A stretch of 64,000 bases of DNA from Streptomyces caelestis (GTDB taxonomy: Bacteria; Actinomycetota; Actinomycetes; Streptomycetales; Streptomycetaceae): the NCBI RefSeq assembly GCF_001279005.1, contig NZ_LGCN01000196.1, forward strand, positions 124,001-188,000, in the 5' to 3' direction. Both the position numbers and the translations under genes were made by a program. Every line of letters begins with the position of its first letter. Position 1 is the first letter of the stretch. Shown in pieces: positions 34,958-43,357 of the stretch. The notes under the pieces were generated by a model. It saw only the letters and a list, made by a program, of their open reading frames with translations, searched no databases and was not told where the DNA came from.

Positions 34958-36445
34958 GTGCTGAAGAGGGTGTTCACGGCTCCGGACCCGGGCCGGACGC
35001 GGCTGCGCTTCGCGGCGCGGGCCGTGCTCGGCATCGGCCTGGCCGTCGTCGTCTGCGGCCTGGCCGGACACTCGCTCACCGGCGCCGTCACCGGTGGGCT
35101 CGCCGCGCTGCTCGCCCTGTTCACCGTCACCGACGCCACGGTCCGCGGGCAGGCCGTCACCACGGCGCTGCTGCCCGCCGTCGGCCTGCCGGTGCTCACC
35201 GCCGCGGCCGTGCTGCACGACCACCCGGTCGCCCGCGACCTCGCCTTCCTCGCCGTGGTCGGACTCGGCGTGTACGCGCGGCGCTGGGGCCCGCGCGGCC
35301 ACAGTCTCGGGGTCTTCGCGTTCATGACCTACTTCGTGGCGCAGTTCCTGCACGCGACGACCGGCCGGCTCCCCGAGCTGTACGCCTCCGTCCTGCTGTC
35401 CGTGCTCGCCGCGGCCACGGTGCGCTTCGGGCTGTGGTGCTACGAGCGCCGACTGCCCCCGGCCGTCGTGCCGGCCCCGCCCGGCGGCACCGGGCTGGCC
35501 CGGGTGACCACCCGCCAGGCGGTCCAGGCGACCGCCGGCGCGGGCTTCGCCCTGGTCGTGGGTCAGCTGGTGTCCGGGCAGCGCTGGTACTGGGCCGTCG
35601 GCGCCACCTGGTGGGTCTTCGTCAACACCGCCTCGCGCGGCGAGACCCTGGTGCGCGGCTTCCGCCGGGTGCTCGGCACCGTCATCGGCATCGGGCTCGC
35701 GCTCCTCGTCGCCGTCCCCGCGCACGGGGACGGGCCGTCGACCGCCCTGGTCGTCGCCGTCGCGGTCTTCGGCGTCTTCTACACGGCCGCCGTGTCCTAC
35801 ACCTGGATGATGCTCTGGGTGACGGTGCTCGCCGCCATGCTCTACGGCCTGCTGGGCGTGCTCACCCCCGACCTGCTGGCACTCCGGCTCGTGGAGACCG
35901 CCGTCGGCGCGCTCGGCGCCGTGCTGGCGGTGGCGTTCGTCCTGCCCGTGACCACGCACAGCGTCACCGACGCCTGGATCCAGCGGGCCCTGCGCTGCGT
36001 CCACGCGTGCACCGCCGAGGCGGCCGCCCGGCTGGCCGGGACCGCGGACGCCGACCCGGCGCCGACGGTGGCGGAGCTGGAACAGCTGCTCGCCCGGGTA
36101 CGGCTCTCGGTCGCCCCGCTGGTGCATCCGCTGAACCCCATGCTCGGCCGCAAGCGGCGGGCCCGGCGGGTGCTCGACCTGCTCGACGACTGCGCCCGGG
36201 AGATCCGCGGTCTCGTCGCCGTCGCCGCCGACCCGGAGGCCTCGCACGACGCCCGGCTGGCCGCCGCCTGCTGGCGCGTCGAGGCCGCCGTCGAGGCGCT
36301 CACCGGCGGCCGGGACATCGCCGTACGGACCTCTCCGGCCGGGACGGAACCCGCCCTGGCCCACCTGCACGGCCTGGAGCGCGCCCTCGCCGAGCTGGCC
36401 GCGCCGCTGCGGACGCCGTCCGGCTCCCCGCTGGTCGGAGCCTGA
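34958..36445 (+). CDS. FUSC family (fusaric-acid-resistance-like) membrane transporter
   Basis: 495 residues. Two blocks of hydrophobic helices (about 24-165 and 198-335) separated by a short loop match the FUSC/aromatic-acid-exporter pattern, with a cytosolic C-terminal helical domain of ~150 residues. The second block contains YWAVGATWWVFVNTASRGET and RVLGTVIGIGLALLVA, the conserved FUSC_2 core. It probably exports small acidic or aromatic compounds. GTG at 34958 has AGGGGG about 7 bases upstream. It is divergent from the Lrp gene with 224 bases between. Confidence 0.88.
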   Translation: MLKRVFTAPDPGRTRLRFAARAVLGIGLAVVVCGLAGHSLTGAVTGGLAALLALFTVTDATVRGQAVTTALLPAVGLPVLTAAAVLHDHPVARDLAFLAVVGLGVYARRWGPRGHSLGVFAFMTYFVAQFLHATTGRLPELYASVLLSVLAAATVRFGLWCYERRLPPAVVPAPPGGTGLARVTTRQAVQATAGAGFALVVGQLVSGQRWYWAVGATWWVFVNTASRGETLVRGFRRVLGTVIGIGLALLVAVPAHGDGPSTALVVAVAVFGVFYTAAVSYTWMMLWVTVLAAMLYGLLGVLTPDLLALRLVETAVGALGAVLAVAFVLPVTTHSVTDAWIQRALRCVHACTAEAAARLAGTADADPAPTVAELEQLLARVRLSVAPLVHPLNPMLGRKRRARRVLDLLDDCAREIRGLVAVAADPEASHDARLAAACWRVEAAVEALTGGRDIAVRTSPAGTEPALAHLHGLERALAELAAPLRTPSGSPLVGA

Positions 36446-36472
36446 CCCGCACGGGCGTACCGGGCGGACCTC

Positions 36473-36484
36473 TGGTCTAGACCT
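36473..36484 (+). promoter_or_regulatory. DasR-like (dre) operator upstream of the lactonase gene
   Basis: TGGTCTAGACCT contains the perfect palindrome GGTCTAGACC (36474-36483) and differs from the known dre consensus core TGGTCTAGACCA at one outer base. It lies 56 bases before the GTG start of the lactonase gene. DasR is the GntR-family repressor that responds to GlcNAc-6-phosphate in Streptomyces. Confidence 0.65.
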
Positions 36485-36539
36485 GGCGTGACCGGCTGCT
36501 ACCGTCACCCCGGTCGGCAGCGGACGAGAGGGGACAGTC

Positions 36540-37586
36540 GTGGCGGACGGCGGGCGGCGGGCGTTCATCGGGTCGTTCACGGCGGCGGGAGGCCCGGGCA
36601 TCGTCACCGCAGCCATCGCTCCCGGCAGCGGCGCGCTGACCGTCCTGAGCACCCTGAACGCGGTGCCCGACCCGTCCTGCCTGGCCCTGTCGCCCGACGG
36701 CCGCATGCTGTACGCGGTCAGCGAGACGGCCGAGGGCGCCGTGGCCGCGTTCCGCGTGACCGGGGACGGGCCGGAGCCGGCCGGGCGCCGGGTGCGGGTG
36801 GACGGCAGCGGGCCGACCCACCTCAGTCTCTTCGCCGGACACGTCCTCACCGCGAACTACGGCTCCGGCAGCGTCAGCGCCGTCCCCGTCCGCCCGGACG
36901 GCGGTCTCGCGCCGGTGTCCGGGGTGTTCCGGCACAGTGGCTCCGGTCCCCATCCACAGCGCCAGCGGGGTCCGCACGCCCACCAGGTGCAGCCCGACCC
37001 GAGCGGCCGCTGGGCGGTCGGTGTCGACCTCGGCACGGACTCGGTACGGGTCTGCACCCTGGCCGACGGCGTGCTCGCACCGCACCGCGAGACCGCCCTG
37101 CGCCCGGGGTCGGGCCCGCGGCACCTGGCCTTCCACCCCGACGGGTCGTACGCGTACGTCCTCAACGAGCTCAGCCCCACCCTCGTGGTCTGCCGCTGGG
37201 ACGCCGCCGGCGGCGCGCTGCGACCGCTGGCCGAGCTCCCGGTCCTGCCCGGCGCCCCGGCCGGTGACGCCTACCCGTCCGGGGTGGCCGTCTCGCCCGA
37301 CGGACGCTTCGTGTGGACCGCGACCCGCGGCGAGGACGTCCTGTCGGTGTTCGCGGTCGAGGGGAGGGGCGAGACGCTGACCCCGGTCGCCACCGTCCCC
37401 TGCGGCGGTCACTGGCCCCGCGCGATCACCGAGTCCGACGGCGTCCTGTACGTCGCCAACGAGCGGTCCGGGGACGTGACCTGGTTCGCGCTCGATCCGG
37501 ACACGGGAGTGCCGCGGCGCGCCGGCTCCGTCCCGGTGGCCGCGGCGTCCTGCGTGGTCACCGGCAGGAAGCCCGAGGGGGCATGA
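36540..37586 (+). CDS. Lactonase family beta-propeller protein (6-phosphogluconolactonase type)
   Basis: 348 residues forming a seven-bladed propeller: repeats of the type DPSCLALSPDGRMLYAVSE, RHLAFHPDGSYAYVLNEL and GVAVSPDGRFVWTATRGE. Family PF10282 includes E. coli 6-phosphogluconolactonase YbhE/Pgl, though many members act on other lactones. HPQRQRGPHAHQVQPDPSG in the middle is the conserved His/Gln block. GTG at 36540 is preceded by GAGAGGGGACA. A DasR-like operator 56 bases upstream suggests induction by N-acetylglucosamine. A strong hairpin follows directly. Specific substrate is unproven. Confidence 0.85.
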   Translation: MADGGRRAFIGSFTAAGGPGIVTAAIAPGSGALTVLSTLNAVPDPSCLALSPDGRMLYAVSETAEGAVAAFRVTGDGPEPAGRRVRVDGSGPTHLSLFAGHVLTANYGSGSVSAVPVRPDGGLAPVSGVFRHSGSGPHPQRQRGPHAHQVQPDPSGRWAVGVDLGTDSVRVCTLADGVLAPHRETALRPGSGPRHLAFHPDGSYAYVLNELSPTLVVCRWDAAGGALRPLAELPVLPGAPAGDAYPSGVAVSPDGRFVWTATRGEDVLSVFAVEGRGETLTPVATVPCGGHWPRAITESDGVLYVANERSGDVTWFALDPDTGVPRRAGSVPVAAASCVVTGRKPEGA

Positions 37587-37589
37587 CGA

Positions 37590-37620
37590 AGGGCCCGCTC
37601 GGAAAACCGGAGCGGGCCCT
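37590..37620. terminator. Bidirectional terminator
   Basis: AGGGCCCGCTC (37590-37600) pairs with GAGCGGGCCCT (37610-37620), loop around GGAAAACCG, followed by TTTC. It lies between the convergent lactonase and CbiX-like genes. Confidence 0.8.
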
Positions 37621-37647
37621 TTCGGCGTCGTGCGCGAGCCGGCCGGG

Positions 37648-38571
37648 TCAGTGGGCCGGGGTGCTCTGCGCCTGCTGCGGGGCGATGCCCAGCGCGGTCG
37701 TGTACTTGGCCAGCGCCAGCTTGCCGATCGCCGGGTACGGGCCGAGCGCCTCAGCGGCGGAGCAGCCCGCCTCCTTGGCGGCCTCCTCGATCAGGCTGGC
37801 GTCGATCTCCGGGCCGATCAGGTACGGCGCGAGCGCCAGCTGCTGCGAACCGGAGCCGCGCAGCTGCTCGGCCACGGAGGCGATGGAACCGTCCTGGTCC
37901 AGGGCCGCCGCCATCACCGGCACGGCGAGGCGCGCGGCGAGCAGCATGCCGGTGATCCCGGCCGCCTGCACGGCCTCGTCACCGCCCACGGAGGCCAGGA
38001 TGATGCCGTCCGCCGCGGTCGCCACGGTGAACAGGCGGGCACGGTCGGCGCGGGCCAGACCGGCCTCGGAGAGCCGCACGTGCAGCGCCTCGGCGAGCAG
38101 CGGGTGCGGACCCAGCACATCGGTCAGCTCGGCGGCGACACGGCTGTCCATCACGGCCTGGCGGACCTGGCGCAGCAGCGCGCTGTCCGGGCCGGCGAGC
38201 AGCGGCACGACGACGGCGACGGGACCGTCGGGCTCCTTGACGTCCATACCTGCGGCACGGGCCTGCTCGAAACGGGCCGTGCGCTCCCCGGCCGCGTGCG
38301 CGAGGACGGACGTCAGCGAGGGGAACTCCTCGTCGTCGCCGTCGAGGTAGCCGATCCGGGCGTCCAGACCGGGCAGCTCGGAACGGGCGATGCTCACGAC
38401 CTCGTCGGCGAGCGAGCGGGTGGCACTACTGGGCGCACCCGGCACAGCGAGGACGAGCGCGGGCGCGTCCTCGGGAGCCACCAGCGGCTCGGGACGGCGG
38501 TGCCGCCCGGGCTGACGGGGGCGCGGCATTCGTACTGGCAGGCCGGACGCGGGCCCAGTGGGGGTGCTCAT
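37648..38571 (-). CDS. CbiX/sirohydrochlorin-chelatase-like protein, probably non-catalytic
   Basis: 307 residues. Two repeats of a chelatase-like fold are present (VLAVPGAPSSATRSLADEVV and PVAVVVPLLAGPDSA; then VLGPHPLLAEALHVRLSEAG and LALAPYLIGPEID). In true CbiX enzymes the first strand ends in HGS with the metal-binding His; here that site reads PGA, so the usual ligand is missing. It may be a degenerate regulatory relative or chelate a different ligand. The N-terminal 30 residues are Pro/Arg-rich. ATG at 38571 has only a weak ribosome site. It converges with the lactonase gene. Confidence 0.75.
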   Translation of the reverse strand: MSTPTGPASGLPVRMPRPRQPGRHRRPEPLVAPEDAPALVLAVPGAPSSATRSLADEVVSIARSELPGLDARIGYLDGDDEEFPSLTSVLAHAAGERTARFEQARAAGMDVKEPDGPVAVVVPLLAGPDSALLRQVRQAVMDSRVAAELTDVLGPHPLLAEALHVRLSEAGLARADRARLFTVATAADGIILASVGGDEAVQAAGITGMLLAARLAVPVMAAALDQDGSIASVAEQLRGSGSQQLALAPYLIGPEIDASLIEEAAKEAGCSAAEALGPYPAIGKLALAKYTTALGIAPQQAQSTPAH

Positions 38572-38655
38572 ATTGCCGCATGTTAGTGGCTTCCCGGGCT
38601 CCCCTGTTCGGGGAGGGTGCAGGTGAGCGGTATCCGTCCGGTTTTGTCTGATGGG

Positions 38656-39663
38656 TTACGTACGGGCGCCGACCGCGCGGGTGACGTCCTCACCTGCCGG
38701 GCCCGTCACGCACAACATCTTCTCGTCGCCCGGAAGGGTGAACGAGCCGGCGATGAGGTCCTCCGCGACGCGGACCGCCCCGTGCAGGGGGTCTCCCTCG
38801 GCCATGATCCACCGCACCCCCGGCAACCGCTCGGCCAGCTCCTCGTCCAGGGGGTCGAGCAGCGCGGCGCCCATCCGGAACAGGCCGCCGGTGAGACCGA
38901 TCACCGGCGCGTCCGCCGCCGGGCACACGGCCGCGGCGGAGTCGGCCATGTGCCGGGCCGCGGCCCGCAGCACCCGCACGGCGACGGGGTCGCCGTCGGC
39001 CGCGCACGCGCCCACCCGGGGCGCGAAGGAGGCGAGCACGGCCGGCCGGTCGGTCCGCGGGTACAGCCGGCCGGGCAGCCCGGCCGCCGGACCGAACATG
39101 TCCTCGGCGCCGGCCAGCAACCGCGCGGAGCCGCCCCGCCGCCCGTCGTGCGCCCGCAGCGCCGCCTCCAGTCCCGCCCGTCCGATCCAGGCGCCACCGC
39201 CGCAGTCGCCGAGCAGGTGACCCCAGCCGTCCGCCCGGCGCCAGCCGGTCAGGTCGGTGCCGATCGCGATCAGACCCGTACCGGCGGCGATCACCGCCCC
39301 GGGCCGCGGCCCGAGCGCGCCGACGTACGCGGTGACGGCGTCCGCGGCCAGCGCCGCCCGTCGTACGCCCAGTTCACGTCGGAGCGCGTCCGGCAGCTCC
39401 GCACGCAGCGCGTCCCCCAGGCCGGCCAGCCCGGCCGCGCCGACGACGGCCACCTCCAGCCGCTCGATCCCGGCCTCGGCGCACAGGGCCCGCGCCATCG
39501 GCACCAGCCGCTCCACGAAGTGCCCCGGATCGATGCCACGCCCGCCGGTCCGCACCGGTTCCCCCGAAGCGGCGCGGGCCAGCGGGCCGCGTCCGCCGGC
39601 CCCGACGGCCACCCGCAGACCGGAACCCCCGGAGTCCACGGCGAGGAAACCGGGCCCGGTCAC
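38656..39663 (-). CDS. BadF/BadG/BcrA/BcrD-type ATPase, probable N-acetylglucosamine kinase
   Basis: 335 residues with the ASKHA fold: phosphate-1 loop [16 protein letters not shown] at residues 6-21, phosphate-2 region [19 protein letters not shown], and adenosine loop [27 protein letters not shown] is typical of eukaryotic-like GlcNAc kinases. It probably phosphorylates GlcNAc or a related amino sugar in the cytosol. GTG at 39663 overlaps the stop of the uracil-DNA glycosylase by four bases (GTGA), so it is co-translated. The DasR-like operator two genes away fits an amino-sugar theme. Confidence 0.85.
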   Translation of the reverse strand: MTGPGFLAVDSGGSGLRVAVGAGGRGPLARAASGEPVRTGGRGIDPGHFVERLVPMARALCAEAGIERLEVAVVGAAGLAGLGDALRAELPDALRRELGVRRAALAADAVTAYVGALGPRPGAVIAAGTGLIAIGTDLTGWRRADGWGHLLGDCGGGAWIGRAGLEAALRAHDGRRGGSARLLAGAEDMFGPAAGLPGRLYPRTDRPAVLASFAPRVGACAADGDPVAVRVLRAAARHMADSAAAVCPAADAPVIGLTGGLFRMGAALLDPLDEELAERLPGVRWIMAEGDPLHGAVRVAEDLIAGSFTLPGDEKMLCVTGPAGEDVTRAVGART

Positions 39664-40346
39664 GGCAGGCGCCAGTCCACCGGTTGCCCGCCCTGCCGGA
39701 TCAGCAGGTCGTTGGCCCGGCTGAACGGGCGGGAGCCGAAGAAGCCGCGGTCGGCGGACATCGGCGACGGATGGGCCGACTCCACCGCGGGAAGATCGCC
39801 CAGCAGCGGGCGGCAGTTGCGGGCGTCCCGCCCCCACAGGATGGAGACCAGGGGCTTGCCCCGGCCGGCCAGCGCCCGTATCGCCTGCTCGGTGACCTCC
39901 TCCCAGCCCTTGCCGCGGTGGGCGCCCGGCTTGCGCGGGGCCGTCGTCAGCGCCCTGTTGAGCAGCAGCACGCCCTGCTCGGTCCAGGGGGTGAGGTCGC
40001 CGTTGGACGGCTGGGGCAGTCCCAGGTCGGTGCCGAGCTCCCGGAAGATGTTGATGAGGCTGCCCGGCAGCGGCCGCACCTCGGGCGCGACCGAGAACGA
40101 CAGTCCCACCGCGTGCCCCGGGGTGGGGTACGGGTCCTGCCCGACGATCAGGACGCGTACCTCGTCGAAGGGCTGCTGGAAGGCCCGCAGGACGTTCGCT
40201 CCGGCCGGCAGGTAGGTGCGTCCCGCGGCGATCTCCGCGCGCAGGAAGTCCCCCATCCCGGCGACTCGTTCGGCCACCGGCTCCAGGGCCTTCGCCCAGC
40301 CCGCTTCGACGATTTCATTCAAGGGTCGTGGTGCCACGGGCGTCAC
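39660..40346 (-). CDS. ung: Uracil-DNA glycosylase, family 1
   Basis: 228 residues with all family-1 motifs: GQDPYP with catalytic Asp71, the [17 protein letters not shown] block whose LLLN Asn reads uracil, and [13 protein letters not shown] with the catalytic His and DNA-intercalation loop. It removes uracil from DNA in base-excision repair. The start used is GTG 40346; a GTG three codons further in (APRPLNEIV) would fit other Streptomyces homologues. Its stop overlaps the kinase start. It is the second member of a short minus-strand run following the propeller protein (40420-41505). Confidence 0.93.
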   Translation of the reverse strand: MTPVAPRPLNEIVEAGWAKALEPVAERVAGMGDFLRAEIAAGRTYLPAGANVLRAFQQPFDEVRVLIVGQDPYPTPGHAVGLSFSVAPEVRPLPGSLINIFRELGTDLGLPQPSNGDLTPWTEQGVLLLNRALTTAPRKPGAHRGKGWEEVTEQAIRALAGRGKPLVSILWGRDARNCRPLLGDLPAVESAHPSPMSADRGFFGSRPFSRANDLLIRQGGQPVDWRLP

Positions 40347-40419
40347 CCTACTGCCGCGACGGCGGCGGAGATCAACCGGTGGCCAGGACCGGACGGGATC
40401 CTCGTGCGGCTCGTGCGGC

Positions 40420-41505
40420 TCATGCGACGACCGCGGCCCGTACGCACAGCACGTCCGGCAGGTGCGACGCCAACTGCCGCCAGCTGTCGCCGTCGTCGGC
40501 GGACGCGTACACCTCGCCGTTGCGGTTGCCGAAGTAGACGCCCGCCGGGTCCGCCCCGTCGTGGCACATCGCGTCGCGCAGCACCGTGCCGTAGTGGTCC
40601 TCCCGCGGCAGCCCCGCCGTGAGCGGCTCCCAGCTCCGGCCCGCGTCCGCGGTCCGGTAGACCCGGCAGCGCCGGCCGGCCGGCACCCGGTCGGAGTCGG
40701 CGTTGATCGGGAACACGTACGCCGTGCCGGCGCGGTGGGGGTGGGCCACGACCGTGAAGCCGAACGTCGACGGCAGGCCCTCGCCGATGTCCGTCCAGCT
40801 TCCGCCCGCGTCGTCGCTGCGGTACACGCCCCAGTGGTTCTGCAGGTACAGCCGGTCCGGGTCGACCGCGTCCCGGGCGACCTTGTGCACGCACTGCCCG
40901 AACTCCGGGTTCGGGTCCGGCAGGAAGACCGCGGACACCCCGGAGTTGGACGGGGTCCAGCTCGCGCCGCCGTCCAGGGTGCGGAACACGCCCGCCGTGG
41001 AGACGGCCACCGTCACGGCCCGTGGATCCCGGGCGTCGGTCAGCACGGTGTGCAGTCCCTCGCCCCCGCCGCCGGGCACCCACTTCGCGCGCGTGGGGTG
41101 CTCCCACAGCGGCCGGACCAGCTCGAAGGTCTCCCCGCGGTCCTCCGAGCGGTACAGCGCGGCCGGTTCCGTCCCCGCGTACACCACGTCCGGTTCGGCT
41201 TCGGACGGGTGCAGCTGCCAGACCCGCTCCAGCGAAGCCCCTGTGTCCTTGGGGAACCTGACGGCGGGCCGGGTCGGCTCGGTCCAGCTGCGCCCCAGGT
41301 CGTCGGAGTGGAACACCGACGGGCCCCAGTGCGCGCTGTCCCCGCCGGCCAGCAGTCGCGGGCGCCCGCCGCGGGTGTCGATGGCGACCGAGTACACGGC
41401 CTGCGCGTTGAAGTGGGGACTCTCGTCGAACGCCCAGGCGCCCCCTCGCCGGCGCCCGATGAACAGGCCCTTGCGAGTGCCCACGGCGAGTAGTACCTCG
41501 GTCAT
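40420..41505 (-). CDS. BNR/sialidase-type beta-propeller protein
   Basis: 361 residues built of BNR/Asp-box repeats (S-x-D-x-G-x-x-W): [61 protein letters not shown] and [12 protein letters not shown], giving a six-bladed propeller. No signal peptide is visible at the chosen start, ATG 41505 (GGAGGTG seven bases upstream), so it is probably cytosolic. Sialidase catalytic Arg/Asp residues are not evident; such proteins are annotated as exo-alpha-sialidase-like but the activity is unproven. The ligand is unknown. Confidence 0.85.
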   Translation of the reverse strand: MTEVLLAVGTRKGLFIGRRRGGAWAFDESPHFNAQAVYSVAIDTRGGRPRLLAGGDSAHWGPSVFHSDDLGRSWTEPTRPAVRFPKDTGASLERVWQLHPSEAEPDVVYAGTEPAALYRSEDRGETFELVRPLWEHPTRAKWVPGGGGEGLHTVLTDARDPRAVTVAVSTAGVFRTLDGGASWTPSNSGVSAVFLPDPNPEFGQCVHKVARDAVDPDRLYLQNHWGVYRSDDAGGSWTDIGEGLPSTFGFTVVAHPHRAGTAYVFPINADSDRVPAGRRCRVYRTADAGRSWEPLTAGLPREDHYGTVLRDAMCHDGADPAGVYFGNRNGEVYASADDGDSWRQLASHLPDVLCVRAAVVA

Positions 41506-41659
41506 GCCGATCACCTCCGAGACGTCTTCGTCGACGTCCTCGTTCCAGGACACCGGCCAGTCTGCACCCCACCACTGACAGTCACCCCCCGGATCGGCGT
41601 CGCCGCAGGCCGGGCACGGCGCCACCGCGTACGGAAAGGACCGCGCGCGGTGGCCCGCC

Positions 41660-42050
41660 GGCGGGCCGGCCGCCGTCCGGCAGCGCGCGGCCGGGGATCG
41701 CGTCCGGCGCGGCCGCCGCGGGCGGCGTGCCGAAGGCGTGTCCCCGGTAGCCGCCCAGCCGCGTCGCGCAGAAGGCGTCGGCGACCGCGGGCGGGGCGTG
41801 CCGGACGAGGAGGGAGTCCTGGAGGGTCGGGGCCGTCCGCTCCACCAGCCGCCGGGCGCCCGCCTGCGCCCCCTCGGCCATCTGGTCCGCCGGCCGTGCC
41901 CCGAACGCGCTGCGGTGCCGCACGTGGTGCCCCGCCTCCACGGGCGTCCTGCGCGTCGGCGCCGCCGGCATCGTCACGTGGTCCAGCCGGATGCGGTCGA
42001 CCCTCTCGATGATGGTCTTCGCCGTTCCCGTGAACTGAGCGGAAGTGAGC
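41660..42050 (-). pseudogene. Remnant of an AidB-like acyl-CoA dehydrogenase with internal deletion
   Basis: The minus strand reads SAQFTGTAKTIIERVDRIRL and then RHRSAFGARPADQMA, matching the middle of acyl-CoA dehydrogenases of the AidB branch. It then jumps straight to the extreme C-terminal pattern LVERTAPTLQDSLLVRHAPP and ADAFCATRLGGYRGHAFGT. The FAD/substrate section normally found between them is missing and the N-terminal half is absent. The most likely explanation is a decayed gene with an internal deletion. It no longer encodes a working enzyme. Confidence 0.65.
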
Positions 42051-42061
42051 CCACCCGGCCG

Positions 42062-42240
42062 CACGCCCCGCCGAGCGGCTCACCGCGTTCGCCGCCGTCG
42101 TGCGCCACCTGCCCGCCGATCCCGTCCTGACCCCCGTCCTGTTGCCCGCCGTCCGGCCGGGCGAGGAGCCGCGGTCCGCCTGCGCGGGGTGCCGGCGGGA
42201 GCTGACGGGGCAGGCGCGCTTTCGGGTGGGCGGCGCGTGA
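42062..42240 (+). pseudogene. C-terminal gene fragment with a Cys pair
   Basis: Plus-strand frame reads RPAERLTAFAAVVRHLPADP and ends EPRSACAGCRRELTGQARFRV at a TGA (42240). It looks like the tail of a small protein with a CxxC pair, but there is no start in frame. A GTG at 42045 with upstream GGA is one frame off, so a frameshift may have killed it. Confidence 0.3.
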
Positions 42241-42269
42241 CGCGCCGCGGGTGCGCACGGGGGACGGCC

Positions 42270-42307
42270 GGCCGTACGAGACGCCGCGCGGGACGCCTCG
42301 TACGGCC
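42270..42307 (-). terminator. Terminator of the pectate lyase gene
   Basis: GGCCGTACGAG (42270-42280) and CTCGTACGGCC (42297-42307) are perfect 11-bp arms just beyond the minus-strand pectate lyase stop. Confidence 0.7.
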
Positions 42308-42322
42308 GTCACCCGTGGGGGG

Positions 42323-43120
42323 CTACCGGTAGGTGATGTCGGACGACGCGTACTTGCAGTACGTGCCGTCGGGGCCGGAGCCGTTGGTGCTCGGCTCCTT
42401 GCCGGTGTTGTTGCCGATGTACTTCTGGCAGGGGACGATCTTCTTGCTGCCGTCCCCGATGATCGTGATGTTCCGCAGGGTCGCGCTGTCGCCGTAGTTG
42501 GTGTTGATGCCGGCGAGCCTGCTGCCCTTCCAGGTCACCTCGATGGTGTTGAGGTTGATCGTCCGCTTGTACTGCGTGGAGCAGTTGCCGCAGGAGCGGA
42601 CGAAGGTGCCGAAGTTCTTGACCGCGAAGTTCGACACGTTCAGCGTTCCGGCCCCGTTGAACTGGAACACCTTGTCGCTGGCTTCCTTGGCGCCGCCGCC
42701 GCTGACGGTGTAGACCGACCCCGAGGACTTGCCCTTGAAGGTGGCGGCGTCCTCGCCGACGTCCTCCCACCAGACGTTCTGCAGCGTGCAGGAGCCCTTG
42801 CAGTGGACGCCGTCGGCCGCGGGGGCGCCCAGGATGACGTTCTTCAGGACCGCGCCGTCCGCCAGTTCCAGGATCGGGCCCTGGTCCTCGTCCTGGCTGC
42901 CGGACCCCAGGTCGCCGGTGCCGTACAGGCGCTTCATCCCGTAGTCCTTGGTGCCGGACACGGAGATGGTGGAGGAGACGCCCTGGCTGCCGTTCGCGGT
43001 GGGCCAGGTGGCGGCGCTCGCCGGGGATGCTCCCGTGGTCATGATCATGCCAACAGAGAGACCCAGGGTGGCGAGTGCGCCCGTCAGCGCGCGGGCGCGT
43101 GGTCGTTTCGCGGAAGTCAT
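42323..43120 (-). CDS. Secreted pectate lyase, polysaccharide lyase family 3
   Basis: 265 residues from ATG 43120 (AAGGA five bases upstream; longer start 43156 unlikely). The signal peptide is basic (KRPRARAL), then hydrophobic, ending ASPASA. The mature part is a short right-handed beta-helix with the PL3 signatures [19 protein letters not shown] and [18 protein letters not shown], and several Cys pairs. It cleaves polygalacturonate by Ca-dependent beta-elimination. A GTAAGCGCTTTC operator upstream suggests LacI-type sugar control. It is a plant-biomass enzyme like the esterase at 17597-18889. Confidence 0.92.
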   Translation of the reverse strand: MTSAKRPRARALTGALATLGLSVGMIMTTGASPASAATWPTANGSQGVSSTISVSGTKDYGMKRLYGTGDLGSGSQDEDQGPILELADGAVLKNVILGAPAADGVHCKGSCTLQNVWWEDVGEDAATFKGKSSGSVYTVSGGGAKEASDKVFQFNGAGTLNVSNFAVKNFGTFVRSCGNCSTQYKRTINLNTIEVTWKGSRLAGINTNYGDSATLRNITIIGDGSKKIVPCQKYIGNNTGKEPSTNGSGPDGTYCKYASSDITYR

Positions 43121-43240
43121 GTCGTTCCTTCTGTCGTGTGTGGGGGTACGAGCCATGTACGTGAACGACGTTCAAATTGGTGCGCAACGAGCCCGCCCGG
43201 TTGACGTGAGCGGGTCACGCTGCTGAACGGAAGGTATGGG

Positions 43241-43252
43241 GTAAGCGCTTTC
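43241..43252 (-). promoter_or_regulatory. LacI-type operator upstream of the pectate lyase gene
   Basis: GTAAGCGCTTTC contains the palindrome AAGCGCTT (43243-43250), the core seen in many LacI-family operators. It is about 120 bases before the start codon. The surrounding 43121-43293 is otherwise promoter region without a gene. Confidence 0.5.
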
Positions 43253-43293
43253 TAGTCAACGTTTCGCGCACATCACATTCGGCCAGGAAAGAA

Positions 43294-43344
43294 CCGGTGC
43301 CGGTGACCCGGGACGCGGAGGGCGTCCCGGGTCACCGGCACCGG
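43294..43344 (-). terminator. Very strong hairpin after the Old Yellow Enzyme gene
   Basis: Perfect 23-bp arms, 43294-43316 and 43322-43344 (left arm begins CCGGTGCCGGTGACCCGG), with the five-base loop GGAGG. It sits 14 bases beyond the minus-strand stop of the flavin oxidoreductase gene. Confidence 0.85.
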
Positions 43345-43357
43345 TGGCGGACGGTGT

